From Enoplosus armatus (lineage: Eukaryota > Chordata > Actinopteri > Centrarchiformes > Enoplosidae), in NCBI RefSeq assembly GCF_043641665.1, contig NC_092180.1:11959891-12023890 (forward strand): DNA of 64,000 nt, written 5' to 3'. Both the position numbers and the translations under genes were made by a program. Under the pieces are notes generated by a model. It worked only from the letters and a program-made list of their open reading frames with translations, made no database searches and was not told the origin of the DNA. Below are positions 11,394 through 22,439 of the stretch, in pieces. Within the stretch, counting starts at the first letter, position 1; every line of letters begins with the position of its first letter.

Positions 11394-14300
11394 CTATGGC
11401 TGCCTTGAGTACATCTTAGACATTGCATCAGAGCGCAGAGCAGACGATTTCTCTGTGTCTCCTCTGATGACACTGTGGATCCAGGACAAATATGAAGAAA
11501 TCTTCATATAGACTCCGTACTTGTACCTGTTGCAGGACTTGTCATAGGAAAGGATCCCTGCAACATAAATGTCCCCAGTTTCAGCATCTGTGACAGCCAG
11601 AGCGCCTCCCGCATCACCAAAACAAACATTTTCCTCGTACTTTGTGGGTCCGGTGCAGAACATGTTGTCATCTACAGTTGGTGTGAGTGCGATGCGTTCA
11701 TATTCTGCCTTACAGTCAGAGTGATTGGCCAGGGGGAGTACAAGGTGTTTGAGGGATTCAGCCAGGGTGAGGTAGATCCCCCAGCCCCAGCCGGCGATGA
11801 CCCCTGACCCTCCCACGGTGTCTGCCAAGTCCTGGCCTCCCTCTGGCAGTGGGATTGGGATCACTTTATTGCTCACAACCACAGGCTCCTTCAGCTGGAT
11901 CAGAGCCAGGTCGTTGTCCCAATCAGATCGGTTCTGGAAGCCTGGATGGAGAACAACCTGCAGGACGGGAAGGTAAAATACAAGAGAGGGGAAGTCTGAT
12001 TGAGTGCTTGGTCTTTAATCTTTTCATTTCAACTGTAATGCTGCACATCAATGAAAATGTCTAATATTAAATTGAATTTCATGTTTAATAGCTATATAAC
12101 TAGACTTATTTTCACAACTCTGTGAGTGTCACATATATATTTAGTATCTTGTCACTTATTTTTATGTTTTTAGATAAGTCTGGTGATATTCTATATTTTT
12201 GTTACTTTCAACAAATGCCATGAAATATCCCAGCCTGTCTGTGGTGCTCTGCTCCAAGCCCATTGGTTCCTGGAGTAAATTTGTCTGGGACTATTTTCAG
12301 CCCCAGATTGATAAACATTTAGCGCACTAGTGTGTACAGAATATACTATGTTTTCTTATAATTTGTATATTTGGTCTCACATGTATATGGAAATTGATAG
12401 TCTTCCTTGTAAGACAGTTTGGGCATCTAGAAGATACTACATTGATATCAGAGTACAGACTTTATACAAGTCAATATATTTTAGCACTATTTAGTTGTAC
12501 ACATTTTCCAAAATGACGTTATGATGATCTGAGAATGGAAATCTGAGAATGTATCAACAGTCAGGTAAAAGTCATTTGAAAATCTGCAGGGAAGTCGTCC
12601 CATCTATTTTCCTATTTCCTGTAATTCACCATTGCATTGTGGGTATTATGTGGCCGCTGGGGTCCAAGAGGTAAAGGTTTGTATTTCACCTCGAAATATT
12701 TTTCTTGCTCACCTTCTCTACAGCAACCTCTTTGGAGGCATTAGCTTCTGCCCGTTGTGAAATTCCCAGGTACACTTTAGGGATGACTGGATCTTTTCCC
12801 TGAATATACTGCCGACTCTTCCTGACAAAAAGGTTCCTGCCAGCCGTCAAAACCCAGCGGTCAGAGATGAGAGCACCACCTGCATAGCCTCCGTCCAGCA
12901 CACTGTCAGCAATGTAGACCATGGCCTGCCAGGGGACATGAGGAGCCAAAGTCCCCCCAACCATTCGCCTGGAACGGAGCGATGCTGACCTGGAGGCTGA
13001 GACATAAACATAAGTTGTTTTCTTTTTTGTATTTAAAGGATTTTCTGTTTTGTTTTGTTTTTTTACATGTTTTACATTACATATTGTTCTCCTATGAGAG
13101 CTTACAGCTGGTTCAGATCATGTCTTTCTGGGTGTCCCCCAAGGATCAATATTAGGGCCCCTACTATTTACTCTACATATAGATTATAATTATTTTTTTA
13201 GGGGTGGAAGTAAGGAATTACATTTACTCTTTTAATTTAATTTTTAAAAATCAGTAATTTTACTTGTACTTATTTTTTATCTCAAATATTGTACTTTGCC
13301 ACATTTCAAGTTACATCCAGAGTAAAAAAACAGTCACATGAGAAGTCGTAACAAAAGTCATGATGAGAATAGATGAAAAGAAATGTAAAACAAAGATTAA
13401 ATCAGCAGCTGCAGCTGTAAAGAGGCTGCTGGTGTGTTTGCGGCCTCAGGAGGGCAGAGCTCCAGAGAGCTCCATGTCCAGAGATACAGCTGAGTACAAC
13501 AACAAACTCACTGATGGATGTAACTCCCCAGTACTCTTTTCCATTCTTGTTTTTATGCTGACACCATCTTGTACGCCACAGACCCCACAGCAAACCAGAC
13601 GTTCTCCAGGTCACAGTCTGCTCTTTTTATTAATTTAAAGCTTGTTCTAAACTCCAAAAAGGGCACAAGTATGCATTTCACAAAAGAACAAACCTTTGAT
13701 GTCCCAATGAATGTTAAAGTTTTATTTTCTAGATTTTTAAAATACTTCCTGTGATTGTTTAAATGAGTGTGTCTGCATCTATCGACCGTCTTTCAATGAT
13801 TTCAATTTCAATGAGACCTCCTAAATAAATAAAGCCACTAACTTATTCCTTTCCAAGATGTCTGTTGAGCCCGGATATTAAGAACGCTTCACCAGTTTGA
13901 GTAGTTTATCTTTGTGTGTTAAACACTGTTGACAGCATTTTTGTTCTTCCCTGTTTCCCCCCTTGTAGAACTTAAACATATTTAATAAAACATGACCTCC
14001 TCGACACCAGGGTTATCACATTGTAGCATATGCACTGAGGTCATTAAAGTGTATAGTTATCACTTCCAGAGATCTGCTGCTGAATGGAGCTCCGTCGTCT
14101 GAATGCGATGCTTTCATGCTCTGAGGGCTTCCTCCTGAAACAGTGTCGTCTAATTTATTCATCATTAAGCAAAGAAGGGAATCCAATCCTCTAGCTGCGC
14201 TTTGAAGAAAAGATAACTGATGCAGTTTTCATTATTTTAGTCACACAATACACGTGGATCAAAGTCATGGCAACATGCTTAGTACATGGAGGACTCCAAA

Positions 14301-15676
14301 CTAACTGTTCATGCTCATCAGTCTTGTTGTTCTACATCCAGTTTATTTACCAAAAATGAATTCAAGTGTCTTGTTCAATCAATGTACTCAACACAGTAAA
14401 CAATGGCATAACTAATCAGTTTAATGCATTACAGAGAGTACATGAATAGGAAATGGATTCAATACTTTTGTTATATATAATGTTTTCTTTCTCTCACTAC
14501 TTTCATCTTTGTTTTTACTGAAAATAGCTCCCTTCTCTTAATATCTGAAATGAGCAGTAATAGCCCAGCCCTCAGAACCCGCAGGGAAGCCTGTGTCACT
14601 TCATGCAGGAGTTATCTATATGAGCAGCAGCTGTCGAGGAGGTATGAGTGTAACACAGTAGCTTCAGAGAATTGGAGCCTGTGGTGACTTGGATCCACTT
14701 GAATGTGTGTTTTCACTTATCCAGTGAAATATCTTGACCTCTACTGGTTCGACTGGCACAACTACAGACATTCATGGTTCCAAGACAATGTGTCCTGAAG
14801 ACTTTGGTGATCCCCTGACTTTTCCTCTTGCTCCACCATGAAGCTGATATTGATGGTATTGAGTAAAATGTATCCACAATTATCAGATTTTCAATTCCAG
14901 ATTTCAAATATGGAATATTGATGTAAAAACTAGAAATTGGTTTTGATTTAAGAGACCATGTTTATCAGCATAGACATGTTTATGTTAGTGTGTGTTACCT
15001 GACACAGAGCGTTTCATCCTTTCTTCACTGTGAGCCACATCTGCCAGACAGGCAGCCAGGAGGAGCACAGTCACAGAAAACCTTCAAACAACAACACAGT
15101 CACATGATAAACATATATTAAACGTTTCTGTTATTCTGGATCAATGGAGACAATTAAACTGGGCCTATTTAAGGATTAAAAATTACAAATAGTGAATAAA
15201 TCGGTTATTTAACCTCCTAAGACCCAAGCTCTATCTTAATTTCTCTTTGCTATTTGGGCTTATTGGGACCTGATAAGTATAAAAACTAAGCATCATCTTT
15301 TGACATGATGTGGTTCCACATACGGGGGCAATTTTGAATTTCCATATAAGCAGAATTAAGTATTATGGTATAACCCGAAATGTGATGTCCACGCATGTGG
15401 ATGCCAGGTCTTAGGAGGTTAATTACAGAGTTAGATTATTAAGCATTTGATTTACAAGAGCTCACAAAACATTTCTGGATAATTATTTGAAAAATTTAAG
15501 TTAGATAGCAATTTAAAGTAGTAAAATTATTCTTAAATTTACAGACTGTAACCTTTGTGTTGTAAGTCATGACAAGGCTCAGCCAACTATATAACATTTG
15601 ATACTGAGGAAGAGAGATTTAAAAATGACCAACAAAAGAATATTTTAACTTACCACATTTTGTGGACAATGTTCAT
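11394..15676 (-). CDS. hp: Haptoglobin (serine-protease-like haemoglobin scavenger)
   Basis: Haptoglobin is a secreted plasma protein that binds free haemoglobin. The coding exons are 15654-15676, 14999-15081, 12713-12996 and 11394-11957; phases join without adjustment to give 317 aa. Residues 1-27 form a signal peptide with core VTVLLLAACL. R45-R46 precedes M47-V-G-G, the site equivalent to protease activation cleavage. The trypsin fold follows, but the catalytic His site is Arg (LTAGR, R89) and the Ser is Ala (CFGDAGGA, A246). Asp is kept (DNDLAL, D146). The pattern GDAGGA with GILSYDKSC...YGVYMK is diagnostic for haptoglobin. There is no sushi/CCP domain, as I recall for other fish haptoglobins and unlike mammals. 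An alternative start is the second Met (residue 7), immediately before the hydrophobic core. Its neighbour toward higher coordinates is the orphan receptor. Confidence 0.95.
13120..13190 (+). mobile_element. LINE reverse transcriptase remnant in hp intron 2
   Basis: One frame reads FLGVPQGSILGPLLFTLHID, the hallmark GVPQGS-x-LGPLLF block of non-LTR reverse transcriptases such as fish L2/Rex-type LINEs. The frame dies soon after, and no catalytic F/Y-x-DD block follows. It is antisense to hp and lies inside the intron between hp exons 2 and 3. Confidence 0.8.
13195..13330. mobile_element. Fragment of the hAT-like 'GGTGGAAGTA' MITE family
   Basis: The stretch 'ggggtggaagtaaggaattacatttactc' followed by 'tacttgtactta' resembles one end of the elements at 7116 and 10330. 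The other terminus is missing. It sits directly after the LINE remnant inside hp intron 2. Confidence 0.45.
14735..14890 (+). repeat. Fragment of the 'gacattcatg...ccaccatgaa' dispersed repeat
   Basis: Landmarks 'cacaactacagacattcatg', 'gactttggtgatcccctgactttt' and 'ctccaccatgaagctgat' occur in the same order as in the longer copy at 17430-17890. Located in hp intron 2. The class is not recognised; it is non-coding. Confidence 0.6.
15213..15420. mobile_element. TTAA-flanked MITE (piggyBac-like ends) in hp intron 1
   Basis: The element has perfect 12-bp inverted termini, CCTCCTAAGACC at 15213-15224 and GGTCTTAGGAGG at 15409-15420. TTAA flanks it on both sides (15209-15212 and 15421-15424). 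The TTAA duplication and short termini are those of piggyBac-type non-autonomous elements. The interior is 184 bp and non-coding. Confidence 0.9.
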
Positions 15677-15730
15677 CTTCTGCAGTGATGGTTATAATCT
15701 CTGTTGTGTGTGCATTTTGGAGCCAGGACG

Positions 15731-15740
15731 TATTTATATC
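15731..15740 (-). promoter_or_regulatory. hp TATA box
   Basis: On the minus strand the sequence reads GATATAAATA, about 55 bases before the hp start codon. That would place transcription initiation near 15705 with a short 5' UTR. TATA-driven initiation is usual for liver acute-phase genes. Confidence 0.7.
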
Positions 15741-15765
15741 TGCTGAGCGATAGAGCCACTGGCCT

Positions 15766-15827
15766 GGGAATTTCTGCTTGGCACAAAAAACATTGATTCC
15801 TGGAATCTGAAATAAACGGTTGCGAAA
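15766..15827 (-). promoter_or_regulatory. hp acute-phase element cluster (STAT3, C/EBP and NF-kB-like sites)
   Basis: Three sites fall within 95 bases upstream of the TATA box. TTCCTGGAA at 15797-15805 is a perfect TTCCnGGAA STAT site. TTGCGAAA at 15820-15827 fits the C/EBP core TTGCGNAA. GGGAATTTCT at 15766-15775 is one base off a common NF-kB site. Mammalian haptoglobin promoters are known to respond to IL-6 through C/EBP and STAT3 sites. Function here is inferred. Confidence 0.6.
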
Positions 15828-15879
15828 TTTCACTTTCAATCAAGTTGATTGAAACTGTCCCCAGTCTGGATTCAGGAAA

Positions 15880-18800
15880 AAGAACATTTATCTCTGATTA
15901 ACATGTGTGGCACCTACAGCACAGGGTTCTTGTATGATAAAGGGAATCCAGCTCAGTCTGTAAAATTACACAGTAATGTCAAAAATACCACAACACTCGA
16001 GAGATTTCAGCAGTTTTATATCATGTCGTGTAAAACCTCCTGTTCACATTTTATTTTATATGAGTTCTGATAGATTCAGCTAGTTTTTAACCATTCAGCT
16101 CAGTGTTAGATCCTGTGTTGTAATAGAATTGGTGGTTGTGCAAAGTAAAACTATTTCACAAGTCAGTGTTTCATAATTTTGCAAAGCAAGACACTAACAG
16201 CTTGTACTTTTTGCATCATAGTTTTGCATCATAGTTTACTAAAAGTAAACATGGCTGACTGATTCTAACATATTTATCTCTTGTTGGATGAGAAAGTAAT
16301 GATATTTCAACACACTGTGCTGTCTAATTTGTTATTACAGAAGATCAGGCACATATTGCTTCAATAGATTTCTCCACAAGGAACAAAAAAACAACAACAG
16401 ATGATATTTAAATGATACCGTAAATAGTTAACTGTGATAGCAGCAGTAAGTCAGATATGTGCTGCAGGGAGGAAAGTCCAGCATTACTGCTTTGGGTATT
16501 TACAAGAGGGAGAGGTTACAGAGGTTATATAATACAGATATTTAATTTCACAGTTTGCTGCCTTGATTAATTTAGCATCTTAAATTTCAGTGCTTTGCAC
16601 AAGTAACAATTTTTCACTACTGGTTTCCAGTTTATATTACAGTACAGTGAGTGAGCATTTAAACAGTTCCTAGTGATCAAAATAGTCAACCTTGTGCCAA
16701 AATGAATGACTATAGCACACTATGTGACAGATGAAAATATTAAAATACACTGCAGATGAACAAGAAAAAATGATGCTCAGTTATTTTCACCTAGAAAAGA
16801 ATCAAATAAAATCCTCTTACACGCACACATATTGTAACAGTATATGCATGAATACTGACACATAAAAAGGCCAAAAACCTCCATTTCCCCTCCGTGCAGT
16901 CGGTAAAACAGATGTTCCCACATGTAACAAGCCTGACTAGATTAAATTGCAGATTCACATCACAAGTTACTTTAACTGTGCAAGAGGATCTAACATGGGT
17001 TCTTGACAGCCTTGAAAAATGTTTTTTTTCTGTTCCCGTTTAAGCATATCATTGGCTGGATATGAAAATCCTGAAAACTCAAATGCTGATTTCAAATGAA
17101 GTCATTTCATGGTGGAAGTGTTACTAAAGCTTTACAGTATTCAGTGACTCGAGGCAAGTGCACTCTTAAGTGGATCAGACACAGAAGCTGTTCATTAGGG
17201 AGGCGCTTCTCTTCTCTGAAAGTCAGCACTTTAACCACGTAGTCATCGGAATACAAGTAATACTGTTTCAGTAGGTACAGACTACACAGATTATGCACAT
17301 GTATTTTTAGAACATAGTAAGACAGTAACATGGATATCTTTTGATATATTTCACGTCATTTCAATGGTTTGTCCAAGCTGTTTTTTAGACATGCTAGCGG
17401 CATGGCTTTGGAAGCAAAGTCGGTCAGTCGATTGATCAACTACTTTTGTCTGGACTGAAATATCTCAACAACTACAGGATGGATTGTTATGAAAACTTAT
17501 ACAGACATTCATTTTCCCCAGAGGATGAATTCTTGTGACTTTGGTGACCCTTTGTCTTATCATCTTGGGCCACCATGAGTTTGATCACAAAAAAGATATC
17601 ACTCTGAAAATACACTAGAAAACACACGTTAATCCCAACACTGAACAGTATTACAGCTGTTTCAACTGCTATTGGATGGATTGACATGAAAATTTGCACA
17701 GACATTCATGTCCCCCACAGGATGAATAGTAATAACTAGCACCATCCTCAGATCAAATTTTCAATTTGTCCAACAGTTTATAACAAAATACCTGCAAAAC
17801 AACACACTAAAGTAACATGTGGTAAACAATATATGTGCCAAACATCAACAATTTAGCATTGTCATTGTGAGCATGTTAGCATTTAAATAAAACAATTTAG
17901 CTTTACTCTAAAGTAATCCCTTGCAGAAATGATACATAGAGGAAAACAAGTTAGCGCCTACATGATAAATGAAAGTGTCACCTCAGACAGAATTCATACA
18001 GGTATATGCCACATGTTATGTGTTGTATTATTTATAGTATGACTTCTACCAGAGCTTATGCCATGTCATTTGGCAGCAGGCTATAAATATGTTTATCTGT
18101 TACATGCTGTAGCATTACGAGACCAGTCACTCAGGTTTCTGGGACCCCACGTGTAATCAACCAGAAGCCAGGTTATATGTGTTGGAAAGCAGAATCAGAC
18201 ATATGATATGATCCTTACTATAACATGGAATTTGTCCTATAGTTATTTATTTGGCAGGTTTACAAAACCCTTGAGGATTAAGTTACATAATGCTGCTCAG
18301 CATACACATCACTGTATATTCCTCTGCTCTGGCCTCATCAATATTTCTGCATTCATATATCAGAATGTGCGCCTCAATTTCAATGTCTAAATAACTTCAG
18401 TCTGTCTCAGGGAGATTTTTGTATACAGAGGTAGTGGCAAGGCCAGGGTAAATCAGCATTTCCAATCATATCTGAGGGTAGGGGTCTCACTTGAGTGCTG
18501 GAGCCTCTGCTCCCTGGGGGAAAAAAGAGGATGGGACGTGACCCGTGTGCCAGACACAATCAAAGCCATGCACACTGGCCAAGACCATCGGGGGCAAAGC
18601 TGGACAAATGCCCAAGAGAGGATGGATGCATTTTACCCTCTCATTCTATAATAGGGTCACCTCTCATTAGTGCAATGTAGTATCTCTCTCCGGCTCTATT
18701 TCCATCTCTGTCCCTCTCATTCATTAGGTCTCTTTTTCTTTTTTTTAACAGAATCCGAGGCATCAGCAGCAGTTTGAACACATGAAAGCGTGAAGGTGTA

Positions 18801-19090
18801 CAACAAAGACAAGAAACGGATGCTAAAATACACAATGCCTATGAGTAAAGTAAGGAGCTACATGAATATAATGAAGCATGGACAAAAAGCAAGAGTTTAA
18901 CAGTGACAGAGGCTGTGAGATACAAAGCATGAGAGATGTTTGAAGTGGTAAGGAACAAGGGGGAGAAGATGAGAGGGGGTGGGGGAGGCACGTCACAATG
19001 CGAACGTGCAAGGAAAGAATGAGAAAGGAGAGTAAAAAGCTGCTGTGGACTTTACTTTGAAGCTCTAGGGGAAGAGCGTGTGCATGTGAT
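15880..19090. other. Intergenic region upstream of hp
   Basis: No gene is supported. It contains a dispersed repeat (17430-17890) and otherwise AT-rich sequence with several poly-purine stretches near 18.9-19.1 kb. Open frames here lack family motifs. Confidence 0.55.
17430..17890 (+). repeat. Dispersed fish repeat, longest copy ('gacattcatg...ccaccatgag')
   Basis: It contains two internal 'acagacattcat(t/g)' plus 'cc(c)cacaggatgaat' blocks, about 200 bases apart, 'ggtgaccctttgtct', 'gccaccatgagtttgatc', and a tail with 'cattgtgagcatgttagcat'. Fragments of the same family lie at 14735-14890 and 22137-22430. Non-coding; transposon class unknown to me. Confidence 0.65.
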
Positions 19091-19099
19091 AAGGACTTC

Positions 19100-19443
19100 A
19101 AGCCGTGCAGAGGGTGAGGGGAGGAGAGGGGAGGGGGGGAAGCATGTCAAGTGGGGGACTGGAGGTTGAGCGCTCCACAGAACGAGAGAGAGGCGGAGGA
19201 GGGAGAGGGGAGAGGCTGAATCACAGGGACAGAGAGCTGGAGTGTGTGAGAGGCTTTGTGCTTAATGTGTGCTTCTCAGGAGAATGAATGATGAGGAATA
19301 CAGCTCCACTTTCTTCTTCTTCACTGGAGGATTTTTAACTGTATTTCACTTCCACTAAGTCAGCGCTTTAATACTGGATTGTTTTGCTGTTGTCAACATC
19401 TGTCTGCACAACTGCTCTATGGTCTTTAACAGTGGAAATGCCT
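19100..19443 (+). other. Possible untranslated first exon (purine-rich leader ending at a strong donor)
   Basis: A GA-rich stretch (19108-19230, many gaggg/gagag runs) is followed by less biased sequence ending ATGCCT|GTAAGTATC, a near-perfect splice donor at 19444. This looks like a 5' leader exon of a plus-strand gene. The next plus-strand gene is the orphan receptor about 9 kb downstream, whose coding exon is preceded by an acceptor at 28341-28343. Joining them would leave a short upstream frame rather than extend the receptor. Entirely inferential. Confidence 0.3.
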
Positions 19444-20456
19444 GTAAGTATCTGTTTTTTGTATATGTGTGTTATTATTTGAAAGCTGTTTTCCATAATA
19501 AATACCACACAAGGAGGCAAAACATTTCTATATTTGTTCGTTTTTTAAAAAGAATGTCAAAGTTCTGTTTGAGTGTTGATTGAAAATGGATGTGTGTCAT
19601 GCTGCACTAACATCTGCATATGAATAATTTGTTTTCTTAGCATGCTCTTCGATTATGTCAATTTGCTATATGTGACATTTAAAAAACTGAAACGTGCTGT
19701 TCATCTTTGGAGTAAAAAAAACTTTTTCATTTTTTCCAGGTATGTTAAACAAATGTTATTATTATCAAGTACAGCGCTGTCAGTGAACAAAATATCTAAA
19801 TTAGGTGACTAATAATGAGCAATGCTTTCCCAAGAGACACATTTATATGTCAAAGAAATCAGGTAACACAGGTAACAGAAAATGTTATTTATAATGAAAC
19901 TGTGAATATAAAATAATTGGACACCTTTTTTTTCATTTGTTCTCTATTGATGCACATATGCATTGACTGGCTCATGCCTGTATGTATGTGGACACACAAA
20001 CACACTTAATTCTGTCCTGTTGAATTTGAATTGCACTTTTCACTGCAACTGCAGTTACTATTGTTTTGCATTTTGATACACCAAGAAGGATTGTCCAATA
20101 GGAAGCGATTTGAGAAACGTTTTTTTTCCTAACCAAAAGAGTTCTATGTCAGCATAACTAGGTTTTTAGTTCTCTGTCCATATAACTGTTTTGACCCAAA
20201 TTTTAAAATCACAGTTTGGGGGAAATGTTTCTTCACTTCCATTAAAAGAAATTTCAACCTCTGACGGACCTTCTAAATTCTTATTTCCAGGTCAAAATGA
20301 TTTAAACGCATTTATGTGAGGATGAAACTGGATTCCTGTTTGCTGTTTGATCGTTCGAGCATGAAGCAGCTGTTGACTGAGTAAAGTGAGGCGGGTGTGA
20401 CGTCCATTAGCTGTGTGTGTAATCTAGACTAGGACTCATTGTCAGGATGGAGAGCG

Positions 20457-20459
<3 letters not shown>

Positions 20460-20500
<41 letters not shown>
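20460..20500. repeat. (CA)n microsatellite
   Basis: Uninterrupted dinucleotide repeat of about 20 units, non-coding. Confidence 0.95.
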
Positions 20501-20502
<2 letters not shown>

Positions 20503-20559
20503 TGCAGAAACACATACACACATGTCCATACATTAAGTTTCAGCAATCAATTCAACAGT

Positions 20560-21560
20560 AATCTGTTCAATTTGGTAACGATTACAGCCAATTACTGAGT
20601 AATTATTTAGTGCAGGATATAAATAAAATACTTATTGGATATATGGGTATATGCAAGTACAAGGGAAGAAGACAAAAGTTTGGGAAATGAGGGGTTAATT
20701 GTAAATGAGGAGTGAAATTTATTTCTAATTACTGAGTACCTACTTAATAATTACAGGGTACAAAAGTAATATTACTGGGTAACAAGACACGAACAATGTG
20801 GTAACAGTCTTGATATTGAAATTAAATGAATTATGTTATAATTTATCTTAGAATTATGATATATTTACAAATACAAATGTAAAACATTAAATTATTAAAT
20901 TAATTAATTTAAATAATGTCTAAATAATTAAACATTACTTATTATGAATTAGTTTTACTGTTTAATATTTTTTCTTTTCTATTATTGTTTTTACTAGGGA
21001 ACAAAATATTAGGCTTAGCCTGGGAGGAAGGGTGTGCCTTTCAAGCTATATCTAAAATAGTTGTGTTTTTAAATACTGGGCTGTTAAATATTCCATTGTT
21101 CATCCCCTTTTCACCGTAATTATAGTGTAGTTTCAGGGTACATTAAAGTTTATTAATAAGTTTATTGTGGGTTTTAAGTTCCACCTGTAGTTTGACTCCT
21201 TTCCATGACACAGTGTGGTGAAAGGACATATAGGGCAACTCTGCTGGTACCCTGTTTGTAATTATTCAGTATGTACTGAGTAATTTAAAAAATACAGAGT
21301 AATCTAGTTCTAGGTCTCCCCTAAGTGCAAATTTGTTACTCCCTTGTAAGTAAGTATTTCCTTGGTATATGAATATTTACACAATAACTTGTGGGTTGTA
21401 ATATAAATCATTACATTCAATTTTAGAAAGATATTTCAAAATACTGAAAATATTTACTTTTACAGTATTCATATCTCTTGAAGTGGAATCGTTGGGTTAA
21501 TGAATTTCATTAATGCTATAATTACAGGATGAACTTACAATGAACTGGAAAAACTAGATT
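20560..21560. repeat. AT-rich repeat region built on 'taattactgagta' motifs
   Basis: Variants of the self-complementary-like motif 'taattactgagta(a)' and 'aattacagggta' recur at about 20590, 20730, 20750, 21270 and 21520 in both orientations. This resembles a degraded non-autonomous element family of fish. Boundaries are not resolvable by eye. Confidence 0.45.
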
Positions 21561-22136
21561 AAGAAGTAAAGTAAAACTATTGTTTGGAGGCAGAAGCATA
21601 GCAAGAATAAATGTTGTCAAAGGGAAACTTTAAAGAACAAAATATTCCCACAGTTGTAAGTGAGACACTAACACAGGAAAAGATGAAACAACAATAACAA
21701 GACGGTAACTCTGGTTATGTCTTGCTTGTGCACTTCTCTGACAAACACAAGGGAGACAAACACAGACAGGATGACAGGCCAAGATGTGAAGACAAAGTCG
21801 TCTTTCTGCTCATGTGCTGTGGCTCTGAGCCAGCCTGTCCATTATTGTTGCACATGACCCTTCTGTGCATCAGGCGACCTGGCCTGAGAGCCCTGACCGA
21901 GCCCCCACAGTCTCCCTACATATGCCCAACCTGTCACTCAGGGACACAGCCCTGTCAAACAAAATATACTGCATGCATGAAAAACAACTTCAACCCAAAT
22001 GCAGCAGTCTCCAGAGAACGACGAACTGCAGGCGTCATGAAAAGAGGCCCCATTCAATATAAGGTTTATTTGGGCACATGGGGGCAAATATGGTTAATGA
22101 ACACTTGTTTGAGCAAAATCAGTTATCAGCCATGTA

Positions 22137-22186
22137 GGTTTTAGCCATGCTAGCATGCCAGCTACAATGCTAGCATGGCTAAAACC
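22137..22186. repeat. Perfect 20-bp inverted repeat with 10-base loop
   Basis: Left arm 22137-22156 and right arm 22167-22186 are exact reverse complements (arms contain GCCATGCTAGCAT), separated by 10 bases. It sits at the 5' edge of a degraded dispersed-repeat copy. Hairpin or cruciform formation is possible. No coding role is seen. Confidence 0.95.
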
Positions 22187-22430
22187 TTTCTGTCGAATTA
22201 ATTTGGGGACAGTCATTCATGGTCACCAGATGAATTGTAAAAACTCTGATCCTCTGACTTGTTATCTAGTGCCATCATCAGGCCAAAATGTATTTTTGTC
22301 CAAAACTTTATTTTATCAGCTTCAGTTGTGCCTTGTGTTAAGTGCTAATTAGCAAATGTTAGCATGCTAGCTCAAAGCACCGCTATGCCTAAATACAGCC
22401 TCACAGAGCCGCTAGCACAGCTGTTGATTC
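22187..22430 (+). repeat. Fragment of the 17430-17890 repeat family
   Basis: Landmarks 'gacagtcattcatggtcaccagatgaat', 'tctagtgccatcatcaggccaaa' and 'gcaaatgttagcatgctagc' follow the order seen in the longest copy. Non-coding. Confidence 0.55.
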
Positions 22431-22439
22431 TTTACTTTG

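Noticed and set aside
21722..22144. 140-codon open frame on the plus strand
   Set aside because: No family motif, no splice context, and its 3' end runs into the palindrome and repeat; likely chance.
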